Source: Bacteroidales bacterium (GTDB lineage: Bacteria > Bacteroidota > Bacteroidia > Bacteroidales > WCHB1-69). Taken from it: 64,000 nucleotides of DNA. How positions within the stretch are numbered: position 1 is the first letter of the stretch; each line of letters starts with the position of its first letter. Of the stretch, positions 55,190 through 64,000 are shown one piece after another. Both the position numbers and the translations under genes were made by a program. The stretch spans positions 17,342 to 81,341 of the forward strand of contig JAFYAW010000026.1 in the NCBI GenBank assembly GCA_017540505.1. The letters run 5' to 3'. The notes under the pieces were generated by a model that saw nothing but the letters and a program-made list of their open reading frames with translations, did no database searches and was not told where the DNA came from.

Positions 55190-55432
55190 GTGGATTTGTT
55201 CAGGCTAAAACAACGATATAACTACCATATAATATTTGCGCTTCGATTATTGGACCTAAAAGAACGGTATTCTGCAGAAAGTATCAGTATGATAAGCAAT
55301 CTGTTGAGGGGTATGGCTGACAAACTGGACCGCTATACGGAGCACTATAGTTATGAGGATATCTTCGGAGAAGAGTACAGCAGGATAAGACACCGATGCT
55401 TTGACAAGTTGAGAAGGGATATACTGAAGTAA
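55190..55432 (+). CDS. Small hypothetical protein, possibly a gene remnant
   Basis: The open frame runs from 55106 to 55432 in the same frame as the RES-like gene, after two stops. The first usable start is GTG 55190, giving 80 helical, charged residues ('LLRGMADKLDRYTEHYSYEDIFGEEYSRI'). Coding-like sequence extends upstream of the GTG without an ATG, so it could be the 3' end of a larger lost gene. No family is recognised. Confidence 0.4.
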   Translation: MDLFRLKQRYNYHIIFALRLLDLKERYSAESISMISNLLRGMADKLDRYTEHYSYEDIFGEEYSRIRHRCFDKLRRDILK

Positions 55433-55482
55433 ATATTTGGAAGATGATCATTTTAGAGCTATGATAGAGTTATTTGATAAGA

Positions 55483-57366
55483 ATGGAAGATTGCGATTAT
55501 AACTATATTGAGGCTTATAAAAAATTAATTTCTGCAAAGAATTCTCATCGAACAATAGAGGAGATTGTGGAGGATTTGCAGAATGAGTTACGACCCGTAA
55601 AGGAAGAGTCGTTGCTTGTTCATGCGATGAGGTTGTTTGTGGAATTGGATAATAGGGCTGCATCGTCGCTTTTTGAGCATCTTCAATCGCCAATGCGTCA
55701 AACGTTATACATGGTGGATGTTTTTTATTCCATTGTAGATAGAACTGAAACCGTGGAAATGGACGAGGCACGTTGGGACAGGATAGCTCAATTGCTTGAT
55801 GAGATAGAAATGACTTATTTTGTTAACATCGCTTTCCCTAATGATGGTGATTTGTTTCACGATGAACGTGACGACCATGTTGGTGTTTCATTATCTACTT
55901 TTATTGGCTATTTTGGCAACGCTCTGCTTATTTATGAGGAGCAAACCCTTGATAGGATTGTAAGGTACTTTAAGCCATACAACAGCCAGATAGAGGCGAG
56001 CTATGGCTTTACAATAGATGAGGCTTTGCGTTTTTTCTTACATGTGAGAAAGATTAATAACGACAAGTTGAATGCCATTGTCAATCCTTATACAAATACG
56101 TTTTCTCGTTATGCTAACAATCCAGAGGAATGGCAAAAATTGACGCAAAAGTTTATTGACAGGGGCGTTACAGATCCACGAGAATGGTTGTTCCAACCAG
56201 AATTGAGTGAGTTGCTTGAAACCATGCAGACCAACCCGGGAGAAATATACATTCATTTGAAGGAAGAGTTATTTAATGTGGATATTGTTCCTGATCACCT
56301 GCAACGGTTAGTTGGCTTCTTCACTTACGACGAGAAAGCGTTGGAAGGCCGAACCATATATTATGCCGATAAGCATTATTTTGAGTTGAATCCCTTAATT
56401 CAGTTTGGGGATAAGTGTATTTGTCTGGACAAGTTTTTGATTGAAGGGTTGTATTTCAGGATAGATGAGGCGTTGCAAAAAGACGAGGCTATTGGGAAGA
56501 AGTACAAGCAACATAAAGACGATGCATTTGAAGACAAAGTGGTGGAACTTTTCAGACGTTTCTTTCCAGAAAAGACAAAAATCTTCACGAACTATTGTGT
56601 TGATGGAGTGGCTGAAAATGATTTGCTTGTTGTTTACAACGACACCTGCATAGTTGTTGAGATAAAGGATTGTGGTTTTCGTCCTCCTTTCCGCGACCCT
56701 ATAAAAGCATACAGTCGTATCAAAAGAGATTATGAAAATGCCATCCAGTTGGGCTATGAACAATGCAAACGGGTTGAGGATGTTTTGATGGCTGGCAAAG
56801 ATGTTGATATACTGGATGCCGATAACAAACGCAAAGTGCTTTATTGCTTAAAAAACAAGAACATCGGTGACGTGTGGTCGATAGTTGTTACCGATTTCAA
56901 GTATGGTCAAATCCAGACAAATCTTGGCTCTTTGTTGCAGAAAGATGAAGAGGCATTATATCCTTGGTCGGTGTGTGTGGATGATTTGGAGGCTTTGTTC
57001 CTCTTGATGCGCAAGATGTTGAAGGGTTTGGCTCCAGCCCGTTTTGTTGAGTTTCTTGATTATAGGGAGAGACTTCAGGAATGGGTATTGTGTGCCGACG
57101 AATTGGAAATCTGCGGATGGTATCTTTGCGATAGGAATCAATTCAAAGAATATGCAGATAAAGACATTACAATCTGTACCACTCCAAACATGGCCGTAGT
57201 TTTTGATGCCTATTATCATATAGGTCTTGGTTTTAAAAACGAACTGGACATTGAATACAAGAAACACTACACATTGCCAGACTACCCAAACCATTTTGAG
57301 TTGAATGAAATGACAGGTGAGAAAATAAGAGGGATGAATAATGTCATACAAAATACGAAAAATTGA
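55483..57366 (+). CDS. PD-(D/E)XK-type nuclease-domain protein
   Basis: In this protein of about 627 residues, the N-terminal ~340 are helical and unrecognised. A nuclease-like core follows: 'DDAFEDKVVELFRRFFPEKTKIFTNY', then 'AENDLLVVYNDTCIVVEIKD' with D380, E393 and K395 forming a PD-(D/E)XK active-site pattern, similar to NERD and restriction-type nucleases. The C-terminal ~180 residues have no clear match. The ATG at 55483 is preferred over TTG 55474. It is AT-rich, in a defence island behind a RES-like gene, and ends 25 bp before nifJ-related debris. Likely a DNA-cutting effector; target and trigger unknown. Confidence 0.7.
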   Translation: MEDCDYNYIEAYKKLISAKNSHRTIEEIVEDLQNELRPVKEESLLVHAMRLFVELDNRAASSLFEHLQSPMRQTLYMVDVFYSIVDRTETVEMDEARWDRIAQLLDEIEMTYFVNIAFPNDGDLFHDERDDHVGVSLSTFIGYFGNALLIYEEQTLDRIVRYFKPYNSQIEASYGFTIDEALRFFLHVRKINNDKLNAIVNPYTNTFSRYANNPEEWQKLTQKFIDRGVTDPREWLFQPELSELLETMQTNPGEIYIHLKEELFNVDIVPDHLQRLVGFFTYDEKALEGRTIYYADKHYFELNPLIQFGDKCICLDKFLIEGLYFRIDEALQKDEAIGKKYKQHKDDAFEDKVVELFRRFFPEKTKIFTNYCVDGVAENDLLVVYNDTCIVVEIKDCGFRPPFRDPIKAYSRIKRDYENAIQLGYEQCKRVEDVLMAGKDVDILDADNKRKVLYCLKNKNIGDVWSIVVTDFKYGQIQTNLGSLLQKDEEALYPWSVCVDDLEALFLLMRKMLKGLAPARFVEFLDYRERLQEWVLCADELEICGWYLCDRNQFKEYADKDITICTTPNMAVVFDAYYHIGLGFKNELDIEYKKHYTLPDYPNHFELNEMTGEKIRGMNNVIQNTKN

Positions 57367-57388
57367 TGCCAACCTTCGTATCACAGCT

Positions 57389-57968
<580 letters not shown>

Positions 57969-58046
57969 CTATGAGAGAGTATATTTATAGAGGGTATCAA
58001 CAGACTCCCTATATTTGCCTCATGTTGAAAGACATTTGTATACTAT

Positions 58047-59722
58047 CTATTTGTTATTTGTAATAAACCCGTATATCAATTCTGCTAAATATTTTGTTCG
58101 CTCTACGGGATTAAACATCTCTGCTTTACTTTCAAATCGTGTGGCAAAGCCTCTTGTAATGGCAAAATTAGATTCTTTGTAAATGGAAATTTTCTTGTTC
58201 AAACATAGATTATCGCAGCGTCTATTTAATTCTTTTTCCAATGGGAGAAGATTCCCTATTTGAGCATTATCTTCACTCTCTGAATCTGGTAATATGTGTT
58301 CTATTGTATAATCTGTAATATTTTGCCCTGATTTGTTCTTTTCTAGTATTTCCAAAACTAATTTCACTCGTTCCTTATTATTAGAATCATTATAAAAAGT
58401 TGTGTGATTTGACCACCCGATATTTTTAAAGAGATTGACAAAAGCATCCTTGTTGGGTAATCGTTTATTTAATGAATCAATAAACATATTAAGGGTATCC
58501 TCAGAAAAATCATTCTCCAACATGGGAGAATATTTGTAAATTGGATCTTCCAATTTATTAGATTTTTCTTCACCTATTATATTATAACAGACAAAGAATA
58601 GATACAAATAATTTAAAGTATTTAAATATTTTTTTTGTCCATGTTGTTTAGATTACGCTGATGCATTAAACTCAAAAACATTGGCCTAAACTGTTCAGCT
58701 TTTTTGTTTATAAAGAACGAAAATATTTGGTGCTCCATCAAAGAGCAATTAGACTCTTCTCCTTCTGCAACAGGCTTAAGAATAGTTTTGTAATAATCCG
58801 CTTTCTTGAGAATATCTTCAAATAAAGTATTAACGTCTTTATTAGGTGTTCCTCTTTGAATGGTTTTATACACACTATCCTTTTTGGTAGTAGAATATTT
58901 ATGCGTAGTATAGTGCTTAAAGAATTTTTTTATGCTGCTTCCCAATCCCTTGTCTATATCATCTGTCCACCTAATTTTAACTTCATCGATTTTTGTTTGC
59001 TCTTGTGGGCGGATATACCGCATTATATAGTTTTTCAAAAGTTCATGATCCTCCAAATCTTGTCCCCGGGCATTCAGGATTTCAAATATGGTATATGAAT
59101 CTTCTTCGGTTGTTGCTATGATTTCCACAAAGCTGGTTTCAATCAGAGCATCACGAATTGTAAGTATATAGTCATCTGAGTGTTCTTTTAGAGCATTGTA
59201 ATAGTAAATGATACAATTAGTAAGGGGTTTCTCAATTTTTTTGTTCTTTACATCATCCTTTATTATGTCGTTCAAACTTGAATGATTCTCCCAATCACAT
59301 ATTTTTAAAACTATTTTACTTAATGATAAATAAAAATCAGAATTAAGTATACAATAAGATTTATTCTTTAAATCAGTTGCTATAAGCAACTTTGAATTTC
59401 CCCTAAAATCATTTTCCATTTTTCGTTCTTTAAAGAGAACCATAATAGCGGTGAGAAAGAGTAATAAAGTAAATGTTCTTTGTTGACCATCAATTATTGT
59501 AAAATGATTGATACCATTAACCGTACCTTCCTCTTTAAGAACAATACTACCAATAAAATGCTTTTTGGTACTATCATTTGTTGCTATTGCAAATTTCAAA
59601 TCATCTAAAAGATCATTCCAATGTTCTTCTTTCCACACGTAACGACGTTGGTTTCTTGGTATTTCCAGAATAGATCCGGTTAAAAGATCGCTAACTTTTC
59701 TTTCCTGTGCTTTAAATGCCAT
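58047..59722 (-). pseudogene. DUF262/HNH protein interrupted at a poly-A tract
   Basis: The first part (58622-59722, 366 codons) has DUF262 with 'EIPRNQRRYVWKEEHWNDLL' and 'IDGQQRTFT'. It ends early at 'MDKKNI*'. The second part (58047-58607) holds the HNH-like 'DYTIEHILPDSESEDNAQIGNLLPL'. On the coding strand the junction is A8 (58629-58636). Adding one A joins 'NNMDKKK' to 'YLNTLNYLYLFFVCYN', giving one protein of about 558 residues, the same size as the intact relative at 51111-52787. It is therefore a GmrSD-type restriction gene that is off, either by phase variation or by mutation. It is strongly AT-rich. Confidence 0.85.
58629..58636. repeat. A8/T8 slippage tract in the DUF262 gene
   Basis: Eight T on the plus strand; nine would restore the reading frame across the gene. 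Confidence 0.8.
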
Positions 59723-59741
59723 AATTCTTTCTTTATAATTA

Positions 59742-60926
59742 TTATCTAAGTCCTACCAAATCACTTAATGGGATTATTTTAGCCTTATAAGTGTTGCTTC
59801 TTTGTTTAAGATTGGGTATAATCTTAAAATCTACTGGTTTGTTATCAAATTCAAGAACAACGTAGTACTTTGCGTGTTCAGGGGAAAAACCATGTCCTTC
59901 CAGCGTTTCTTTTGTCCAAATTTTGAATCGTCCGGGATTCTTTAAGCGAAATAATTGGAGATTGTCGCCGTTAGTGTGAAGTAACACATATTTCATCCTT
60001 TCAAATCCAGGGACAACTTGTAAAGAACCTTTGGATTCACCGGCACGCAGGTAGCAGATTCCTGTAGATATCATTTTCTCTCGCAACCCTGTGCGAGCAT
60101 GGTTGACAAGCACAGTGACTTCTTCGGCATTCTCTTTCATCTTTTTGAAAATCTTTTGTGCTGAAACAGGGTCTTCTATTTCCTGCCTGCGACGTTGTCC
60201 CAACTCCACAAATGTTTTTTCTTGTTCTATGCCAACAAAATTTCTTCCCAATAAATTGGCTGCAATACCAGTTGTGCAACTGCCTGCAAATGGGTCGAAA
60301 ATTGTATCGCCTTCATTAGTGCAAGCAAGAACAATACGATAAAGCAAACGCAACGGCTTTTGTGTCGGATGCTTCCCGCAATGCTTTTCCCAACTGCCGA
60401 CTGCTGGAATCTTCCAAACATCTGTCATCTGCTTATCCCCATTCATCTGTTTCATCACCTCATAATTGAAAATATGGGGTACTTTAGCTGACTTTCGGGC
60501 CCAGATAATATATTCTGTCGAAAAATTGAAGTAGCGGCAACTGAGATTTGGCGGTGGGTCGCTTTTTTGCCAAGTTATTACATTTAATATCTTATATCCA
60601 AGTTCGGTTAAACAATTCGCAACAGAAAAGATATTGTGATAGGTCCCGCTAATCCAAATGGTTCCGTTGTCCGTCAATTTTTCGCGACATAGAGACAACC
60701 ATTGTTTATTAAACTGATAAATGTATTCCGGAGTTCCCCCTTTGTCCCAATCCCCTTTATCAACACACACAGCTTTGCCACTGTGAACGCTTATGCCTCC
60801 ATTACTCAAAAAATAGGGCGGATCAGCGAAAATGACATTGAAAGACTTGTCGGGAAATTGCCCGATAATCTTCATGCTATCGCCATGAAGGAGTTTAAAA
60901 TCTGGGTATGTGGCTTTTTTTGTCAT
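59742..60926 (-). CDS. DpnA-like adenine methyltransferase (beta class) with C-terminal extension
   Basis: The 394-residue protein has the catalytic DPPY motif early ('VIFADPPYFLSNGG') and the SAM-binding motif late ('ILDPFAGSCTTGIAANLLGRNFVGIE'-like, here 'IFDPFAGSCTTGIAANLLGR'). This permuted order defines the beta class, like M2.DpnII. About 130 extra residues follow the core ('EEVTVLVNHARTG' to the end), longer than usual. The start ATG 60926 overlaps the stop of the preceding gene (ATGA), better than the longer frame to 60959. In DpnII systems this enzyme also methylates single-stranded GATC, protecting incoming DNA. Confidence 0.87.
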   Translation of the reverse strand: MTKKATYPDFKLLHGDSMKIIGQFPDKSFNVIFADPPYFLSNGGISVHSGKAVCVDKGDWDKGGTPEYIYQFNKQWLSLCREKLTDNGTIWISGTYHNIFSVANCLTELGYKILNVITWQKSDPPPNLSCRYFNFSTEYIIWARKSAKVPHIFNYEVMKQMNGDKQMTDVWKIPAVGSWEKHCGKHPTQKPLRLLYRIVLACTNEGDTIFDPFAGSCTTGIAANLLGRNFVGIEQEKTFVELGQRRRQEIEDPVSAQKIFKKMKENAEEVTVLVNHARTGLREKMISTGICYLRAGESKGSLQVVPGFERMKYVLLHTNGDNLQLFRLKNPGRFKIWTKETLEGHGFSPEHAKYYVVLEFDNKPVDFKIIPNLKQRSNTYKAKIIPLSDLVGLR

Positions 60927-61450
60927 AGTGTTTTTAATAATTCTTGGTATGCTCTCCATGACATATACCGACCTTCTCCATTAGGATAATTAACATCTTC
61001 TTGTCCCCAAATCCATTTATATGCTTTTATTAATTCTTCAGGTTTTTCTCCTGATTGAAATGAAAGAGATAATATTTCACCTATAAAATCATTAGGTTCC
61101 TCTCCATTTAACGTTCGTTCAAGTAGATCTATAAGGACTCTCCCTTGAACTTTATCTTCTTTGCATTTTGCAGTAATGTCATCTAATATTTGTTGATGTG
61201 AGATTTGCCACAAGGAGTTGTTCGTAGGATTGAAAATAAACACTAAAATATCTTCTTTTTTAGGACGACCGTAAACACTCTTTCCTCCTGGTTTTGTAAT
61301 AACAATTTTTCTGCCATCTTCACATTGCTCAACCTCATATCCTCTGTATTCTATATCCCGTACCTTTTCCGCAAAATCTGTACGAGGTGCATTGTTAATA
61401 TGAAGTTCACACAGATTTATAGCATGTGTGTAAACATTCTTTTTTGACAT
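60923..61450 (-). CDS. Uncharacterised 175-aa protein inside the DpnII-like operon
   Basis: No family is recognised. The N-terminal 'VYTHAINLCELHINNAPRTDF' precedes a beta-rich patch ('GYEVEQCEDGRKIVITKPGG') and the C-terminal 'WIWGQEDVNYPNGEGRYMSWRAYQEL'. It lies 2 bases after the restriction enzyme and overlaps the next methyltransferase by 4 bases (ATGA), so it is translated as part of the unit. A role in DNA recognition, uptake-linked protection or control is possible but not shown. Confidence 0.7.
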   Translation of the reverse strand: MSKKNVYTHAINLCELHINNAPRTDFAEKVRDIEYRGYEVEQCEDGRKIVITKPGGKSVYGRPKKEDILVFIFNPTNNSLWQISHQQILDDITAKCKEDKVQGRVLIDLLERTLNGEEPNDFIGEILSLSFQSGEKPEELIKAYKWIWGQEDVNYPNGEGRYMSWRAYQELLKTL

Positions 61451-61452
61451 AA

Positions 61453-62274
61453 TTATTGTATTATCTGGTTTATAAATTCGTTTAACGTCGTGAAATTGTA
61501 AACAGATGGAATTGCAGCAAAGGCTTCCTGCAATTTGTTTTTTGCACTATTCCAACCAATACCATCGGTTATCCATATAAACTCAAATCCGTCAATAGCA
61601 TTTATCTTAGGTGCAATATCTGTATATGAACGGGCTACCTCATTCAGTTTTGAGCCTCCACCAGAATAAAAGTTCACTTCTATCAAATATGTCTTATCTT
61701 CAGTTGAAATAACAAAGTCAAACACTTTTTGATCTGCTCCTAATGCTGTTGCAACAAGTGGAAATTCATTTGACGACACTTGTTGTCTGTATGCAATTCC
61801 TGCAGTAGTGAATATTTTTGCTACGAGTGATTCTGTTATCTCACCACTCCTGTTTTTGCGAGCATTTGTATCCAAGCCAGTTTCCACTCCAAACACATAA
61901 TCAACAAGATCTTTTATTTCTTGGTTACGGAACACATCGGCAAGCCCTGTGCCATCGAGAAATTCCATTATACCATCAACAGTCTGAAACAAAGAATGTA
62001 CTTTTCGGAATCGTCCTGCCTCATCGAAGAACATTTTGTTGTCTTTCTTGCGTGTGGCGATAAGAATATCCATAACATCAAAGACTTTCTTGTCTCGATT
62101 CCATAATGCTTCAACAGCCGCCCTTAAATCAGTTTTGCCTATCAGAAAATTGAGCATATTTAGGCTGATAGCAATATCATCTACATTCTTTGCAATTTTC
62201 TTGAAATCACAGTAGAAATTAAGTGTCGCATTAGTCTCCTTCAATTGAGACATAAAAGTGTTAAAATCTGTCAT
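61453..62274 (-). CDS. DpnII-like type II restriction endonuclease (GATC)
   Basis: The 273-residue protein matches the DpnII/MboI family: 'GSGGGSKLNEVARSYTDI'-like region, here 'NFYSGGGSKLNEVARSYTD', then 'FEFIWITDGIGWNSAKNKLQEAF', with a probable catalytic D and E in 'KVFDFVISTEDKTYLIEVNF'. It would cut unmethylated GATC. The DpnII methylase flanks it (stop of methylase 3 bases before its start), the standard type IIP layout. Confidence 0.88.
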   Translation of the reverse strand: MTDFNTFMSQLKETNATLNFYCDFKKIAKNVDDIAISLNMLNFLIGKTDLRAAVEALWNRDKKVFDVMDILIATRKKDNKMFFDEAGRFRKVHSLFQTVDGIMEFLDGTGLADVFRNQEIKDLVDYVFGVETGLDTNARKNRSGEITESLVAKIFTTAGIAYRQQVSSNEFPLVATALGADQKVFDFVISTEDKTYLIEVNFYSGGGSKLNEVARSYTDIAPKINAIDGFEFIWITDGIGWNSAKNKLQEAFAAIPSVYNFTTLNEFINQIIQ

Positions 62275-62277
62275 AAA

Positions 62278-63189
62278 TTATATAGCTAACATTCGTTTGG
62301 TCTGTACATAATTATGTACAAGTATCTCTTGCAATTTCCCTCTTTTGGCTGGATTGGCATTCACATTACGCGATGCCCAAACTCGGTCAATAATATATTC
62401 AAGGTATAAATCTTCAAAAAAACGGTCTTGTATAGGTGTATTAAAACAATCAGAATTGCTTAACATAAAAGAATATCCAGCTTGCATAATACGATCGCAA
62501 AATTCTTTTAATCTTGTTTGGGCAAGGTCGTTAAACGCATCTTTAGTATAGTCATTAAAACTTGATGTGTTGCTCAATGGGCGATAAGGAGGGTCAAAAT
62601 AGAACAATGTTGTACCTTCTGCCCTGTTAAATGTCTGTTGATAATCACCCGTGCAAATTTCAACATGTTGAAGAAGCTCACTGTCGGCATATATAGTACC
62701 AGGATCGCATATCATCGGAGTTTCGTATTTCCCAAAAGGAACATTGAACAGCCCCGATTTGTTCACGCGATATAAGCCATTAAAGCAGGTTCTATTGAGA
62801 AAGAAAAACAAAGTGGTGTTTCGAATAGGCTCCAACTTTTTTGTGTTATATTCATCCCTTTTCTCTAAATAGAACTCTTTTCGAGAATTCTCTGTTTGTA
62901 AAGAATAGTATTCTTTTTGTATTTGTTTGAGTGATGTAATTAAACTATCTGGAGCATCTCTGACAACCTTATAGCAAGTTGTCAAATCCTCATTAATGTC
63001 ATTGATAACAGCTAACGTAATGTTTGGGTGATTTTGTAGCATGTGGAAGAGCATAGCTCCCCCTCCCACAAAGGGTTCAATGTAAGTAACATTCTCCCAT
63101 CTATCAAAGTCAGCAGGAAGTAGTGCCTCCAGTTGTTCGATGAGTTGACCTTTGCCGCCAACCCACTTGACGAATGGTTTTGCTTTCAT
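62278..63189 (-). CDS. DpnM-like Dam-type adenine methyltransferase (alpha class)
   Basis: The 303-residue N6-adenine methyltransferase has 'FVKWVGGKGQLIEQL' (SAM-binding loop, 6-20), 'YIEPFVGGGAMLFHML' and the catalytic 'FYFDPPYRPLSNTSSF'. It is the first gene of the four-gene restriction-modification unit and should methylate GATC. It starts 14 bases downstream of the nifJ terminator; no clear promoter is visible in that gap, so expression may come from read-through or a cryptic promoter. Confidence 0.92.
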   Translation of the reverse strand: MKAKPFVKWVGGKGQLIEQLEALLPADFDRWENVTYIEPFVGGGAMLFHMLQNHPNITLAVINDINEDLTTCYKVVRDAPDSLITSLKQIQKEYYSLQTENSRKEFYLEKRDEYNTKKLEPIRNTTLFFFLNRTCFNGLYRVNKSGLFNVPFGKYETPMICDPGTIYADSELLQHVEICTGDYQQTFNRAEGTTLFYFDPPYRPLSNTSSFNDYTKDAFNDLAQTRLKEFCDRIMQAGYSFMLSNSDCFNTPIQDRFFEDLYLEYIIDRVWASRNVNANPAKRGKLQEILVHNYVQTKRMLAI

Positions 63190-63202
63190 TTTACCTAAAG
63201 TT

Positions 63203-63238
63203 AAAAAGAGGGGAGGGTGTTAAATACCTCTCCCCTCC
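63203..63238 (-). terminator. Terminator after nifJ
   Basis: The minus strand GAGGGGAG(A)GG pairs with CCCTCCCCTC (one bulge), followed by five T. It separates nifJ from the restriction-modification operon. Confidence 0.82.
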
Positions 63239-63258
63239 ATAATTATTGATTTTCGAGC

Positions 63259-64000
<742 letters not shown>

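Noticed and set aside
58047-59722. The two DUF262 frames as separate, cooperating GmrS and GmrD subunits
   Set aside because: The second frame has no convincing start, and one base in the A8 tract joins them into a protein the size of the single-chain relative.

Overview
The window looks like a chromosomal segment of an anaerobic, T9SS-bearing member of the Bacteroidetes, most likely Bacteroidales. The evidence is Bacteroidetes-type promoters (TAnnTTTG -7 boxes) ahead of many genes, very weak Shine-Dalgarno signals, two surface proteins ending in Por-type (type IX secretion) sorting tails, a GldB lipoprotein, a fused DAHP synthase/chorismate mutase, a lipoprotein-type LptC, butyrate kinase and pyruvate:ferredoxin oxidoreductase (NifJ). 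Genus cannot be read from the sequence.

Positions 1-50,960 are mostly core genome. They hold a DoxX/thioredoxin-like membrane protein cut by the left edge, a fused two-ATPase peptide ABC protein, tRNA-Lys, folE, a metallo-hydrolase, a MORN/YwqK repeat protein, an SNF-family Na+ symporter, purN, ftsQ-ftsA-ftsZ, nadK, buk, a frameshifted BspA-type T9SS surface protein, rpsP-rimM, a coaX/OMP/TPR/lptC operon, an alkyltransferase, a PepSY-like protein, prmA, a 1,497-residue exported protein of unknown function, DAHP synthase/chorismate mutase, a CtpA-type protease, serC-serA, a 2,480-residue adhesin of repeated cleaved-adhesin and Fn3 modules, gldB, and a TolC/MacA/MacB/MacB-permease efflux operon.

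Positions ~51,000-63,260 are an accessory defence island. It lies between an isolated 3' fragment of nifJ (52,958-53,191) and the functional nifJ 3' end that runs off the right edge (63,259-64,000). The two share a 53-bp perfect repeat (53,139-53,191 and 63,374-63,426). A third nifJ piece, from a diverged copy and broken, sits inside at ~57,390-57,905. Between them lie the remnant of a YgjP-type metallopeptidase, a WbuC cupin, a RES-like protein (putative NAD-acting toxin fold) followed by a PD-(D/E)XK-type nuclease, a DUF262/HNH gene broken in a poly-A tract, and a DpnII-like GATC restriction-modification operon containing an extra uncharacterised 175-residue gene. A second, intact DUF262/DUF1524 (GmrSD-like) gene lies just outside, between two copies of a terminator-promoter module. 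No integrase is visible. The simplest reading is repeated homologous exchange at the conserved 3' end of nifJ, each exchange leaving a displaced 3' end behind.

Small-scale structure includes 30-bp perfect or near-perfect palindromes (TGTAGAGACG ends), 7-bp and 8-bp tandem arrays in several intergenic gaps, a G11 tract upstream of the RES/nuclease genes, and clear terminator hairpins. The best candidate for an undescribed system is the RES-like/PD-(D/E)XK gene pair at 54,011-57,366.
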